From: Cohnella rhizosphaerae
GTDB taxonomy: Bacteria > Bacillota > Bacilli > Paenibacillales > Paenibacillaceae
DNA: 64,000 nt
Assembly (NCBI RefSeq): GCF_029525575.1
Contig: NZ_JAPDIA010000003.1
Location: 1,232,214-1,296,213, forward strand
Reading direction: 5' to 3'
This document shows, one piece after another, positions 28,643 through 39,183 of this stretch. A program made the translations under genes and the position numbers. Below the pieces are notes generated by a model. The model saw only the letters and a list, made by a program, of their open reading frames with translations. It had not been told where the DNA came from and did no database searches. Position 1 is the stretch's first letter, and every line of letters begins with the position of its first letter.

Positions 28643-28680
28643 CGGCACGAACGAGGCGGCATGACGATAGCGGCATCAAA

Positions 28681-28718
28681 GCATAAGAAACCTCTCCGGG
28701 CGATGAGGTTTTTTATGC
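28681..28718. terminator. Intrinsic terminator after the Rieske gene
   Basis: GCATAAGAAACCTC pairs with GAGGTTTTTTATGC around a 10-base loop, giving a near-symmetrical stem with a T-run on one side and an A-run on the other, so it could stop both strands. Confidence 0.85.
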
Positions 28719-28728
28719 TGAAGGCCGA

Positions 28729-28759
28729 TTGACAGCGTTTGGAAAGCGCTTGCTATAAT
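28729..28759 (+). promoter_or_regulatory. Promoter with embedded cre-like site, upstream of araC-yesMN
   Basis: TTGACA (28729-28734) and TATAAT (28754-28759) are both perfect but 19 bp apart. The spacer holds TGGAAAGCGCTTGC (28740-28753), with the palindromic AAGCGCTT core of a CcpA cre site. The AraC start codon is at 28791. The long spacer and the site suggest a regulated promoter. Confidence 0.7.
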
Positions 28760-28790
28760 AGGGGGGGATTATGCGGAAAGGGGATGCGTC

Positions 28791-29672
28791 ATGCAGGAGA
28801 CCGCCATCGAGTGGTTCGAGTCGCAGCTGTTCATCCCCGACGCCTTGGCCTGCAAAGGGGGCATCTGGCCGCTTCGCATCGGCCGAAACGTGGCCAAGCC
28901 GACTTATCGGACGGGCCTGAAGATCCTGGAATACTACAACGTGCACTTTATCACGGAAGGCAAGGTCGAGTTCGATCACGGCGGAGAGCGGGTCGTACTG
29001 TCCAGGGGCGATTGCTTCGGCATGTTCCCCGGGGATACGTACCGTTACAGCTTGGCGACGGGCTGCCATGAGCTGCAGATGACATGGATCTCCATGGACG
29101 GTCCGCATGTCCCCGGGCTGTTCGAGCGCGCGGGCCTCGGCCGGCACAAGCCCTTCCTGACGGGCGTACTGGGCAAGGAGCTCGAATCCGCGCTGCGGCT
29201 GCTTTTTCATCCCCGAAAATACGACTTGAAACGGCATCTCGAGCTGTGCGCCGTTTTGTATCAGGTGTTCGCGCTGCTCGTTCCGCAAGGCGAGGCGGAG
29301 CGGACGCGCCAGGGCATCGACAGCTGGATCGCCCGCAGCGTCGCTTATATGGATACCCATTATGCGGAGAAAATCACCGTTCACGACGTGGCGGATTACC
29401 TGTCCCTGCACCGCGCCTATTTCTCCAAGCTGTTCACGGAGCGGATGGGCATTTCCCCTATACACTATTTGCAGAAGCTGCGCATGGACAAGGCGGCCGA
29501 CCTGCTTCACGCAGGCTACGCGATCGTGGAGATCGCCGCCATGCTCGGCTATTCGGACGCCTATGCGTTTACGCACGCATTCAGCAAATTTTACGGCATG
29601 CCGCCCGGCCATTGGCGGAAGGCGAGGCGCGGCGGGGCCGCTGCCGAGGCCGGGACGGAGGCGACGGATTGA
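28791..29672 (+). CDS. AraC-family transcriptional regulator with cupin-type sensor
   Basis: 293 residues. The N-terminal 150 residues form an AraC-binding cupin (VEFDHGGERVVLSRGDCFGM); the C-terminal 100 hold two helix-turn-helices (ITVHDVADYLSLHRAYFSKLF and IVEIAAMLGYSDAYAFTHAF). It probably senses a sugar and controls the neighbouring transporter or glycosidase genes. Its stop overlaps the TTG start of the histidine kinase, so the three regulators are one transcript. Confidence 0.95.
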   Translation: MQETAIEWFESQLFIPDALACKGGIWPLRIGRNVAKPTYRTGLKILEYYNVHFITEGKVEFDHGGERVVLSRGDCFGMFPGDTYRYSLATGCHELQMTWISMDGPHVPGLFERAGLGRHKPFLTGVLGKELESALRLLFHPRKYDLKRHLELCAVLYQVFALLVPQGEAERTRQGIDSWIARSVAYMDTHYAEKITVHDVADYLSLHRAYFSKLFTERMGISPIHYLQKLRMDKAADLLHAGYAIVEIAAMLGYSDAYAFTHAFSKFYGMPPGHWRKARRGGAAAEAGTEATD

Positions 29673-31433
29673 GACGGACGCAGGGATTGCAGTTCAAGCT
29701 GTCGCTCACCTTTATCCTGATTCTGATCCCGCTCGTGATCGTCAGTCTGTTCGCGAACAACTACTCGCAGCGGATCATGAACGAGCAGATTCGCGAGCGC
29801 ACGAAGGGCGCCCTGCAGACGACCCTGGCCTACATGGACCAGATGGCGAGCAACATGGATCAGCAGACGCTGCTCATCAGCTCCAACCCCAGCATCGTCA
29901 ACATCTGGCGGGACAAGCGGGACCCGTTCGTCCCGGACAATCTGTACGACGTCCATACCGTGCAGCAGCAAGCTGAATTCCCTGACCAACATCAACGGCT
30001 CGATCAAGGAGGCCTATATTCTGCACGGCGAGAGCGGCAACGGCGTCTCGACGACGCTCGGCGGCATCCGCTGGCCTCGGATCAAGGAGGAAGCCTGGTT
30101 CCGGCAGGCGGTGAACGGCGTCGGGGCGCTGTTGATGTACGTCCCCGGATCGGGGGGCGGAGACGACGATAGCAGCGGCGGCGGCGAGAGCGGCAACGGC
30201 GAGGGAACCAACCGATACCTGAAGGACGACAGCCTCTACTACATCCGGCTGCTCGACGTGCTGAGCGAATCGCCGGAGCCCAACGTGCTGATCTTCGCCG
30301 TCCGCAAGACGGCGCTGCAGGAAGTCATTCAGCATTTGCAAACGTCCGCGGACATGAATATCTCGCTGTTCTACGGCGACAAGCGGATTCTCGAGACGAA
30401 CGCCGGGGCGGCGCGCGTCCGCGGACAGGAGCTGTTCACGATCCGCGAGTCGGGCGGCGCGTGGTCCATTCAGCTGGAGCAGCCGAAGGCGGAGATCTTC
30501 AAGCAGTCGCGCCGGCTGCAGCTGTTCACCTACCTGACGATCGTGCTCAGCATCCTGCTCGCCATGTGGATCGCCTGGTTCGTCTATATCCAGATTTTAC
30601 GGCCGCTCTATCAGCTGTCCGGCGCGTTCAGGCTGGTCAAGAACGGCAATCTGACGCATCAGATCAAGCACGTCCGCCGCGACGAGCTGGGCCATGTCAT
30701 GGACGGATTCAACCAGATGGCGGCCGCCCAGCGCATCATGATCGAGGAGAATTACGAGAAGGAGCTGCGCCTCGCCAAGTCGGAGTTCAATCTGCTGCAG
30801 TCCCAGATCAACCCGCACTTTTTGTACAACACGCTCGATTCCATCTATTCCGTCGCAGTCAAGCACGGCATGCGGGAGATCAGCGACATGGTGATGAACC
30901 TGGCCAAGTTTTTCAGGGTCAGCCTCGGCAAGGGCAGGCAGGACTTCACGCTCGCGGAGACGGCGGAGCATCTGATGTACTACATTCGCGTCCAGCAGAT
31001 GCGCACGGCGCATTTCACCGCGGACATTGAGCTGGCGGAAGATACGAAGGGGATGCCGGTGCTGAAGCTGCTGCTGCAGCCGATCGTGGAAAACGCGATT
31101 ATCCACGGCATCGAGAAGGATGCGATGGACGGCGAGCTGCGAATCCGGTCCCGTCTGGACGGGCGCGGACTGATCGTCGAAGTGGAGGATACCGGCGCGG
31201 GCATGCCGCCGGCCAGGCTGGAGGAGATTCGCCGGGAGCTGGACACGATCACGAGCAAGCTGTACCGGCTGCCGCAGGACAGTCCGTCAAGCCGCTTTTT
31301 CGGGCTCAAGAACGTCAAGTCCCGGCTTAAGCTTTATTACGGCGAGGCGGCCGACCTGCTCGTGGAGAGCGAGGAATACGTCGGGACAAAGGTAACGTTG
31401 ATCATTCCGATCCGGACGGAGGAAAGCGCATGA
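29669..31433 (+). CDS. YesM-type sensor histidine kinase; one frameshift
   Basis: About 587 residues after repair. TM1 near residues 12-32 (LTFILILIPLVIVSLF), a large extracellular sensor region, TM2 (LTIVLSILLAMWIAWFVYI), HAMP, His_kinase (QSQINPHFLYNTLDSI with the phospho-His) and HATPase domain (PIVENAIIHGI, GLKNVKSRL). The sensor carries a Gly/Ser/Asp-rich insert at about 158-178. The break at 29970-29971 is repaired by dropping one A (VQQQ-LNSLTNINGSI). TTG start with GGAGG 7 nt upstream, overlapping the AraC stop. It pairs with the YesN-type regulator and probably responds to a carbohydrate. Confidence 0.92.
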
Positions 31434-33049
31434 AGCTGCTGATCGTCGAAGACGAATACCGCGTCCGGGAACGGATCGCGCTCGGCATCCCGTGGGAGGC
31501 GCACGGCATCGAGGTGGCCGGCGCGGTGGAGAACGGCAGGGAAGCGATCGCCGCGATGCGCGAGGCGCATATCGATATCGTCGTTACGGACATTCACATG
31601 CCGGACGTCGGCGGACTGGAGCTGGCCAAGCTGCTGAAGCGCGACCATGCGCACGCGAAGGTCATCATTTTGACCGGCTACGACCAGTTCGAATACGCCC
31701 GCGAGAGCATCGACCAGGGCGTGTTCAAATATTTGGTGAAGCCGGCGGAGAACGAGCTGATCCTGGACACCGTCCTCAACGCCAAGCGGCTGCGCGAGCA
31801 GGAGCTGTACGACCGCCACAACCTGTCGCAGCTCGAACGCCGGTGGAAGGAGCATCTGCCCCGCCTGAAGGAGCTTTTCTACAAAAATTGGCTGAACGGC
31901 CGCTACGCCGGCTGGGAGCTTGCCAAACGCAGCGAGGAGATCGGCTTTGCCCTGCAAGGAAGGACGCTGCTGTCCGCCGTGGTGGACATGGATCCGACCG
32001 CGGGCAACGACGACAGGTTCCCGCCGGACGAGCGCGCGCTGCTGCAATTTGCGTTATTTAACATCGCCAAGGACGTGCTGGCTGAGGCGGACGAAGAGGA
32101 TGCAGCGTTCGAGACCATCGCGCTGCAGGACGACGACGGCTTGACGGCGGTCATCTTTATCGCCTCCTCCCCGGCCGGCGGAGAAGCGCTGCGCCAGCTT
32201 GCGGATCAGCAGCTCGGGAAGCTGCTCGGCACGGTGAAGGACTGCCTGAAGCTGACGGCGAGCGCGGGCATCGGCGCCGAAGTGACCGATCCCGCGCTGC
32301 TGCCGGTCGCGTACAAGCAGTGCCGCATGGCGCTGCAGGAGCGGATCGTGCTGGGCCGCGAGACGATCATCCGCTACCGGCACGACGTCCCGGCCGACGC
32401 GTCCTGGCTCAACATGAACGACATGGAAAAGGAGATCGAGATCGCGATCGATACCGGCAGCGAGGGCAGGCGGGCGGCGCTGATCGCGGCGCTCATGGAG
32501 AAAGGCTTCTCGCCCGGCCGCCAGCTCGCGGACGCCAAGGAGATGCTGCTGCGGATCACGGCGCTGCTCACGCGGATCGTCCATGCGCACGGCTGGAGCC
32601 TGCGGGAGACGCTCGGCGCCGACTACGAGGACTTTATGAACTTCAACCAGTTGCTGACGAAGGAGCAAGTGACGACCTGGCTGGAGCGGATGATGGCGCG
32701 CATCGGCCGCTCCGTCGCGGAGCGGCGCCGATCCGGCACGCACGTGACCGTCGGAGAGATCATGGCCTACGTCGAAGCGCATCTGGGCGAGGAGGAACTT
32801 AGCCTCTACGCCGTCGCGGCCAAGCTGTATATCAATTACTCGTACGCGAGCCGGATCATCAAGGAAGTGACGGGCAGCTCCTTCTCGGAGAGCGTGCTTC
32901 GCCTGCGGATGGAGAAGGCGAAGGCGCTGCTCGCGGGAGGCGCGAAGGTGTACGAGGCGGCGGAGCAGGTCGGCTACAAGCACGTCAACTACTTCTCGAA
33001 GAACTTCCAGAAATATTGGGGAATCAAGCCGAGCGACATGCAAGCTTGA
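31430..33049 (+). CDS. YesN-type response regulator (REC-AraC)
   Basis: 539 residues. Receiver with Asp54 (VVTDIHMPDVGG) and Lys in VKPAENE, a long middle region, and a C-terminal AraC DNA-binding domain (LSLYAVAAKLYINYSYASRII; YEAAEQVGYKHVNYFSKNF). It begins in the stop of the kinase gene (ATGA). It likely activates the LplB/YtcP/lipoprotein transporter that follows, whose upstream region lacks a good -35 box. Confidence 0.95.
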   Translation: MKLLIVEDEYRVRERIALGIPWEAHGIEVAGAVENGREAIAAMREAHIDIVVTDIHMPDVGGLELAKLLKRDHAHAKVIILTGYDQFEYARESIDQGVFKYLVKPAENELILDTVLNAKRLREQELYDRHNLSQLERRWKEHLPRLKELFYKNWLNGRYAGWELAKRSEEIGFALQGRTLLSAVVDMDPTAGNDDRFPPDERALLQFALFNIAKDVLAEADEEDAAFETIALQDDDGLTAVIFIASSPAGGEALRQLADQQLGKLLGTVKDCLKLTASAGIGAEVTDPALLPVAYKQCRMALQERIVLGRETIIRYRHDVPADASWLNMNDMEKEIEIAIDTGSEGRRAALIAALMEKGFSPGRQLADAKEMLLRITALLTRIVHAHGWSLRETLGADYEDFMNFNQLLTKEQVTTWLERMMARIGRSVAERRRSGTHVTVGEIMAYVEAHLGEEELSLYAVAAKLYINYSYASRIIKEVTGSSFSESVLRLRMEKAKALLAGGAKVYEAAEQVGYKHVNYFSKNFQKYWGIKPSDMQA

Positions 33050-33128
33050 ATGTATAGGGCAACGACACTTTAAGCGAGCGGCGCTCAAAGGCGTCCGGAT
33101 CCATTGGTATAGCGGCACTCCAAAGCAT

Positions 33129-33165
33129 CGGCATTCGACGAACCCGGTCGGATGCCGTTTTTTTT
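33129..33165 (+). terminator. Intrinsic terminator after the yesN-type gene
   Basis: CGGCATTCGAC and GTCGGATGCCG form a stem with one mismatch around GAACCCG, followed by eight Ts. It separates the two-component genes from the transporter operon. Confidence 0.9.
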
Positions 33166-33277
33166 GCCAACAACCGCAAATATGTTGCGTTTAAAGTAAA
33201 ACCATTCGTCTACTGCCGCGATCGGGCCCGCGCTATAGTTGATGCAGGGACCCAAACGGCTGACGAAGGAGACGAAC

Positions 33278-34229
33278 ATGGCGAAAACGAATACGGGACT
33301 GCCGCGTCCCGACTTGGCGGCGACGGGCGGTCCGCTAAGGGCGATTCGCAAGCACTGGGATTTGTACTTGATGGCGCTGCCCGCGATCGCGTTGATCGTG
33401 ATTTTCAAATATTTTCCGATGTACGGCGTCATTATCGCATTCAAGGACTACAACCCGATGCAGGGGATGCTGGACAGCGAGTGGGTCGGATTCCGGTTTT
33501 TCCGCGAGCTGTTCCTGTTCGACGAGTTCCCCCAGGTCGTGCGGAACACGGTGGCGATCAGCCTCATGAAGCTGGTCTTCGGTTTCCCGGTACCGATTAT
33601 TCTGGCGCTGCTGCTTAACGAGATGAAATATATCCGGCTCAAGCGGACGATCCAGACAATGACGTATTTGCCCCACTTCATCTCGTGGGTGATCATCGGG
33701 GGGGATCGCGATCGACCTGCTGTCCCCGAGCAGCGGAATGGTCAACAAAGCGATCGGGCTCATGGGCTTCAAGCCGATCTTTTTCCTCACCGAGGAGAGC
33801 TGGTTCCGCTGGATCCTGATCGCGTCGGACATCTGGAAGGAAGCGGGCTGGGGCGCGATCATCTTCCTGGCCGCGCTCATCGGGATCAACGACGAGCTCT
33901 ATCAGGCCGCTACCGTGGACGGGGCGAACCGCTGGCGGCAGATCTGGCATATCTCGGTGCCGGGGCTTCGCGCGACGATCATCGTGATCCTGCTGCTGCG
34001 GATCGGCAACATTTTGGACGCCGGCTTCGAGCAGGTGCTGGTCATGTACAATCCGACCGTCTACGACGTATCCGACATTATCGACACGTACGTGTTCCGC
34101 GTGGGGCTCGGCACGATGCAATTCAGCCTGACGGCGGCTGCGGGACTGTTCAAGTCGATCATCGGCTGCATCCTGCTGGTGCTGGCCAACACGCTGGCGA
34201 GACGGATGGGCGAAGAGGGGGTGTACTGA
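33278..34229 (+). CDS. LplB-type ABC sugar permease; one frameshift
   Basis: About 316 residues after repair, six membrane helices. The family start KHWDLYLMALPAIALIVIF and the permease EAA loop (LYQAATVDGANRWRQIWHI) are present. It imports oligosaccharides with the second permease, the lipoprotein and, by analogy, a shared MsmX-type ATPase encoded elsewhere. The frame breaks in a G7 run (33698-33704); one G less gives VIIGG-IAIDLLSPSSGMVNKAIG. ATG 33278 follows GAAGGAGA; a longer frame from 33239 has no such site. Confidence 0.93.
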
Positions 34230-34231
34230 CC

Positions 34232-35119
34232 GTGCAAACGCAAAAGCTTGGCGTCAAGGGCTTCCGGGGCGATTCGATATTTCAACTCCTGAACGCGGCG
34301 TTTTTATCGTTGATCTCGGTCTCCATGCTCCTGCCGTTCATTCATATCGCGGCGAAGTCGCTAAGCGATCAATCGTACGTCGTCGCGAAGGACGTGTGGC
34401 TGTGGCCGAAAGGGCTGAATTTCTCTTCGTACGACTTCGTGCTCTCGTACAAGCAGTTTTACGTGTCGTTCGGCAACTCGCTGTTCATTACCATCGTCGG
34501 CACGTTGATCAGCATGGCGGTGACGCTGCTTGCGGCGTACCCGCTCGCCAGAAACGGACTGCCGTACAGACGCTTTATGATGCTAATCTTCGTCATCACG
34601 ATGTTTTTCAGCGGCGGCCTCATTCCGACCTACCTGATCGTGAAAGACGTCGGCCTGCTGAACAGCCTGTGGTCGGTCATTTTGCCGGGCGCGCTGGCGC
34701 CGTTCAACCTGATCCTGATCCGCAATTTTTTCAGCGGGCTGCCGGAGGCGATGGAGGAGTCGGCGCGCATGGACGGCGCCTCCAGCCTGCGGATTCTGGC
34801 CCAAATCTACGTGCCGCTTTCCATGCCGGCCATCGCGACGATCTCGATGTTCTACGCCGTCGGCTATTGGAACAGCTTCTTCCAGGCGATGATGTACCTC
34901 ACGGACAGGAGCCTTATGCCGCTGCAAGTGTTCCTGCTGCAGCTGGTATCGAACGATAAGCCGGCCGACATGGTCGTCAACGACGTGCTGAGCGGCGTGA
35001 CGCCGGAATCGATGCGGGCCGCGGCGATCATCTGCGTCGTCCTGCCGATCCTGTGCGTGTATCCGTTCATCCAGCGTTACTTTGTCAAAGGAATCATGCT
35101 CGGCGCGGTGAAAGGGTAG
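34232..35119 (+). CDS. YtcP-type ABC sugar permease
   Basis: 295 residues, intact, six helices. EAA loop MEESARMDGASSLRILAQI and the family C-terminus RYFVKGIMLGAVKG. GTG start two bases after the first permease stop, with GAGGGGG upstream. Partner of the LplB-type permease in a type I importer. Confidence 0.95.
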   Translation: MQTQKLGVKGFRGDSIFQLLNAAFLSLISVSMLLPFIHIAAKSLSDQSYVVAKDVWLWPKGLNFSSYDFVLSYKQFYVSFGNSLFITIVGTLISMAVTLLAAYPLARNGLPYRRFMMLIFVITMFFSGGLIPTYLIVKDVGLLNSLWSVILPGALAPFNLILIRNFFSGLPEAMEESARMDGASSLRILAQIYVPLSMPAIATISMFYAVGYWNSFFQAMMYLTDRSLMPLQVFLLQLVSNDKPADMVVNDVLSGVTPESMRAAAIICVVLPILCVYPFIQRYFVKGIMLGAVKG

Positions 35120-35200
35120 AGAAGCTTCCTTTCCCGGCCGGCACATCGCAGTCGCATGTATAGAGTGTAGACATTTCATTTACGGGAGGCTCGCGCAAGT

Positions 35201-36761
35201 ATGTTGAAGACAAAGAAAAGAACGAAAAGAACGGCCGTCGGCATCGGCGTCATGGCGTTGATGCTGCTCGCGGCAGGATGCGGCGGGAACGATAGCGGCA
35301 ACAAGACCGCGGACAAGACGGAAGGACCGTCTACTTCCGCGGCAACGGCGAGCGACAAGGGAGGAGCCAAGAGCACGGAGCAAGCGAAGGCGCTCAAGGA
35401 CTTGAAGATTACCCGCCTCTATCACGGGGCGATGGAGACGTTCAAGGGCGCCGACACGATCAACAGCAACCGGCTGATCGACAAGCTGCGGGAGGAATCC
35501 GGCTTCAACATCCAATACGAAGCGCTCCCGCTCGAGAATCCGTCCCAGAAAATCTCGATCATCTTCGCTTCCGGCGACGTGCCCGATATTATGACGATCG
35601 CCGGCAAATCCGATTACTTCAAGCTGGCCAAGCAGGGCGCGCTCGAGCCGCTCGACGATCTGATCGCCAAGGAGATGCCCAACGTCTCCAACATGGCCGG
35701 CCAGGAAGCGCTGGACGCCGTCAAGTTCGACGGCAAGATCTACGCGATTCCGTACCGCCAGGCCCAGAAGGTCGGCAACGGTCTGCTGGCGCGAACGGAC
35801 GTCCTAAAGGAGCTTGGGCTTAAGGAGCCGGGGACGCTCGACGAGTTTTACGAGACGATGAAGACGATCAAGGAGAAGAAAAACATCGCGCCGCTGTCGA
35901 TCGCGACGTCCAATCCGGGCTACTTCTTCGACGGCTTCACGCCTTTCGCCGCGGCCTTCGGCGTCGCCACGCCGACGAAGATCAAGGACGGCAAGCTGGT
36001 GTTCTCGTGGGTGCAGCCGGAGTACAAGGAATTTTTGGAGACGATGAAAAAATGGTACGACGAAGGCTTGCTCGACCAGGAATTCGCGATCAAGAAGGGC
36101 ACGCAGGAAACGCTCATCAACGGCACCGCAGTCTTTACCCCGATGTACTGGGGGGAGCGTACCCGAGATCGACAATGCTTTGAAAGACAAGAACGAAGGC
36201 GGAACCGTCGGCTTCATCGCGCCGCCGGTCGGCAAGAACGGGGAGTCCGGCCTGCAGGACAGCTCGATTTCCACAACCTACATCATTATTCCGAAGCAGG
36301 CTAAGAATAAGCTCGGCGCCGCGCAGTATCTGAATTTCCTGTACACGCCGGAGACCGACGAGCTCGTCAACTACGGCATCGAAGGCACCGACTACACGAA
36401 GAAGGACGGCGTCATCACCCAAACGCCGGAGCAAAGTGCCAACATCCCATGGCGTTCGATCTACCCGCTCGGCGACACGGACGCCGGGTTCGCGGCGAGG
36501 CTGAAGGCCAAGGGACTGCTGCCGTACTACGAGCCGCTGCTTCAATACAAGAAGCTGCGCGAGGAAACGAACTACGCGCCGTCCGTCGAAGCGTACGACG
36601 CCAAGTTCACGGAGCTGCGCAACTACATGGAGGAAAATTCCATGAAGTTCATCATGGGCAAGCGCAGTTTATCGGAATTCGACAGCTACGTGAAGGACTT
36701 CAACGCCAAAGGCGGGCAGGACGCGATTGACGCGATGAACGCGTGGTTTGCGAGTAAATAA
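35201..36761 (+). CDS. LplA/YtcQ-type extracellular solute-binding lipoprotein; one frameshift
   Basis: About 519 residues after repair. Lipobox LLAAGC at about residues 22-27, then a Ser/Thr/Lys linker and a group-1 solute-binding fold that delivers sugar to the permeases just upstream. The break is in a G6 run (36150-36155); one G less gives TPMYWG-SVPEIDNALKDKNEGG. ATG 35201 with GGGAGG upstream. The ligand is unknown; neighbouring glycosidases point to a plant oligosaccharide. Confidence 0.93.
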
Positions 36762-36775
36762 GGGACCTGCGAACC

Positions 36776-36869
36776 GCACGAACCTCCCCCCGGGGTTCCT
36801 GAACAGGAACTCCTGCGGGCCAAACTCCGCACGAATGGCCCAGGTAATCCCGGACGGGAGCACCTGGGC
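36776..36869. repeat. Isolated unit of the 21785-23450 hairpin repeat, plus a second hairpin
   Basis: GGGGTTCCTGAACAGGAACT then CCTGCGG and a flanking CTCCGCACGAA match the unit of the large array 13 kb away; about 1.3 units are present. A second inverted repeat, CCCAGGT...ACCTGGG (36839-36867), follows without a T-run. The copy lies between the convergent lipoprotein and SDR genes. Confidence 0.85.
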
Positions 36870-36937
36870 GATTCGTCATGCCGCGGACGACGAATTTTCG
36901 GAGAAAATCAGACGGCTCGCGCCTGCGCATTCGCGCA

Positions 36938-37678
36938 TTAAGGCAGCGCGGTCGGCCTCACCACGATCTCGTTCACGGACACGTCGTCCGGTTCGTTCAG
37001 CGCGAACGCGATCGCGCGGGCGATCGCATACGGGGAGATGCCCATGCCGGCGAGCTGGTTGGTCATCGCCTTCGTGTCGGGGCTGCCGATCGAGTCGAGC
37101 AGCTCCGTCTCCGTCAATCCGGGCGACACGATGGTCGAGCGGATGCGGGAAGCAGGCGATTCCTCCTGCCGAAGACCTTCGGAGATCGCCCTTACGGCGA
37201 ACTTGGTCGCGCTGTATACGGCCGAGGTCGGGTTGACCTGGTAGCCCGCGACCGAGGATAGGTTGACGATGTGGCCCGCCCGCTGCGCTCTCATGACGGG
37301 CAGCACCGCCGCGATGCCGTACAGGACGCCTTTGACGTTGACGTCGATCATGCGGTCCCACTCGTCGACCCGCAGCTCGCTTAGGGGGGATGCGGGCATG
37401 ACGCCAGCATTGTTGACGAGCGCGTCGATACGGCCGAATTGCTCCTGCGCGAAGCCGGCGAGCTTCTGCATGTCGTCGTACGAAGCGACGTCCGCTTGAA
37501 AGGAGACCGCTTGTCCGCCGTCCTGCCGGATCTGGTCTTCGATCGTTTTCAGCCGGTCTTCTCTTCTGGCGGCCAGCACGACCTTGGCGCCTTGATGCGC
37601 GAGCAGCTTGGCGGTCGCTTCCCCGATGCCGCTCGAAGCGCCGGTGATGACGACGACTTTTTCGGTTACGTTTAGCAT
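36938..37678 (-). CDS. Short-chain dehydrogenase/reductase
   Basis: 246 residues. Classic SDR: cofactor motif [15 protein letters not shown] at residues 12-26, [11 protein letters not shown], catalytic Ser in NLSSVAGY and YSATKFA (Tyr-x3-Lys). The ending (residues 225-246) resembles the YdfG/SDR subgroup acting on small hydroxy compounds. AGGAGTGGG precedes the ATG. It lies downstream of the TetR gene on the same strand with an inverted repeat between, so TetR probably controls it. Confidence 0.95.
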   Translation of the reverse strand: MLNVTEKVVVITGASSGIGEATAKLLAHQGAKVVLAARREDRLKTIEDQIRQDGGQAVSFQADVASYDDMQKLAGFAQEQFGRIDALVNNAGVMPASPLSELRVDEWDRMIDVNVKGVLYGIAAVLPVMRAQRAGHIVNLSSVAGYQVNPTSAVYSATKFAVRAISEGLRQEESPASRIRSTIVSPGLTETELLDSIGSPDTKAMTNQLAGMGISPYAIARAIAFALNEPDDVSVNEIVVRPTALP

Positions 37679-37704
37679 GAAATCCCACTCCTCTATTTGT
37701 AATT

Positions 37705-37742
37705 AATCAACATCAGTCGTATATTCGACCGTTGCTGATTAT
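37705..37742. promoter_or_regulatory. Probable TetR operator upstream of the SDR gene
   Basis: TAATCAACATCAGTCG (37705-37720) and CGACCGTTGCTGATTA (37727-37742) form an inverted repeat matching at 13 of 16 positions, with a TATATT spacer. It ends 27 bp before the SDR start codon, and the TetR gene lies next to it. Confidence 0.65.
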
Positions 37743-37857
37743 CATTATAGAGAGATGGGGCGGCCGTTCAATCGCTAATCCATGCCGTTTTGTACGATAT
37801 CCGACATTCGCCGATTCATTGTCTAATATCTTGCCTCGCGACGAGCGGAAGCGCGAT

Positions 37858-38409
37858 TCATCTTACGAATTTCTCGAACAATTCGCCGACTTGCTTGGCC
37901 GCGAGTTCCGCGGGGATCGGCATCCGGTTCAGAATCCACCATTCTGCCGTGCCGACGAAGGCGGAAGCCAGGAAGCGGGCGACCAGTTCCAAATCCATGT
38001 TCTGCCGGGCGGCAAGCGCGCCGATCTTCGCCTTGGTGCCCGCGGCGATGCCTTGAAGCAGGCGATCGCGGAAGACGGACGTTTTCTGATTGGACAGCAT
38101 CGTATGGAAAAACGCATAATTCGCTTCAAAATAGGCAAACATCGGTTTGAGATCGTCGATCGGATTGACCGCTTCCGCGCCGCAAACGGCGATCATCCGA
38201 TCGATATGATCCTTGATGCATTCGTCGAGAAGCGCGTACTTGTCCGCATAGTGGAGGTACAAGGTGCCGCGGTTGACGTTGGCTCTGTCGGCGATATCGT
38301 TGATCGTGATGTGGTCGAGGTCCTTTTCCGACACGAGCGCGAGGAACGACTTCGTGATCGCGTCCCGGGTTCGCAGGATTCTTCGGTCCACCTTGGCCGG
38401 CTTTTCCAT
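37858..38409 (-). CDS. TetR-family transcriptional regulator
   Basis: 183 residues. N-terminal HTH (ITINDIADRANVNRGTLYLHY, about residues 35-55) and a helical ligand domain with the TetR_C_7-type FEANYAFFHTML. It probably represses the SDR gene that follows on the same strand, through the inverted repeat at 37705-37742. AAAGGAGTT precedes the ATG. Confidence 0.94.
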   Translation of the reverse strand: MEKPAKVDRRILRTRDAITKSFLALVSEKDLDHITINDIADRANVNRGTLYLHYADKYALLDECIKDHIDRMIAVCGAEAVNPIDDLKPMFAYFEANYAFFHTMLSNQKTSVFRDRLLQGIAAGTKAKIGALAARQNMDLELVARFLASAFVGTAEWWILNRMPIPAELAAKQVGELFEKFVR

Positions 38410-38548
38410 TTCGCACGAACTCCTTTGGCATCGTTTTGTTATAGCGTATCATGAACGTCGGTTGGATAAACAACTTTTGTTCAAGATCGAAGCTGCGGGG
38501 AGTGCGGGCTCGCGCGAGCGGGGAGTCATCCAAACGTGACCAACGCGC

Positions 38549-38593
38549 AAAAAAGGTACAGCCCCTTAAACGCAAAGGGGCTGTACCTTTTTT
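38549..38593. terminator. Bidirectional intrinsic terminator
   Basis: AAAAAAGGTACAGCCCCTT and AAGGGGCTGTACCTTTTTT form a perfect long stem, with T-runs on both strands. It terminates the AhpD-like gene on the minus strand (stop at 38606) and insulates the TetR gene. Confidence 0.95.
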
Positions 38594-38605
38594 AACGCGC
38601 CCGAC

Positions 38606-39085
38606 TTAGCTCAGGCCCGCCTTCGCCAGCCCGAACGCCGCGTCTGCCGAGCCCGGCACGTTTTTGAACGCGATGTTGATCCGGTTCCAGGCGTTGATCG
38701 CCATGACGGAGAACGTCAGGTCGGACAGCTCCTTTTCCGAATATTCCCCGCGTACGCGCTCGTACACGTCGTCCGGCACGCCGTGCTCCGGCAGCTTGGT
38801 CAGAATCTCGGTCCACGCCAATGCGGCGCGCTCGCGCGGGCTGAACAGCGTCGATTCGCGCCAGATCGGCAGATGGTAGAGGCGCAGCTCGCTCTCGCCG
38901 TTGATCTTCGCCTGCTTGACGTGCATGTCCAGGCAGAAGCCGCAGCCGTTGATTTGGGAGGCGCGGATATGAACGAGGTCGAGAATCTTCAGTTCGATGG
39001 AGCTGCCGTGCTCCGCGTTGCTGAAGGCCATCATTGTCTTGAAAAATTCGGGCGATTGCGCCATATAGTTGATTCGTTGCGTCAT
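38606..39085 (-). CDS. AhpD/carboxymuconolactone decarboxylase-family protein
   Basis: 159 residues. The redox motif is NGCGFCLDMH (Cys-x2-Cys-x3-His) in an all-alpha AhpD-like fold; close relatives are annotated as alkylhydroperoxidase-like proteins. It may reduce peroxides or simply share the fold. Start taken at the ATG at 39085 with CAGGAGG 9 nt upstream; longer open sequence upstream is not coding. It stands alone. Confidence 0.93.
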   Translation of the reverse strand: MTQRINYMAQSPEFFKTMMAFSNAEHGSSIELKILDLVHIRASQINGCGFCLDMHVKQAKINGESELRLYHLPIWRESTLFSPRERAALAWTEILTKLPEHGVPDDVYERVRGEYSEKELSDLTFSVMAINAWNRINIAFKNVPGSADAAFGLAKAGLS

Positions 39086-39183
39086 AGCGGGTATGACCTC
39101 CTGTGGATGATTTTGCGGTGCATATCTATAACGACGCAGCTTTGGATGTTGTGACAATCCGCTCCCCGGGCAGCGCCCGATTG

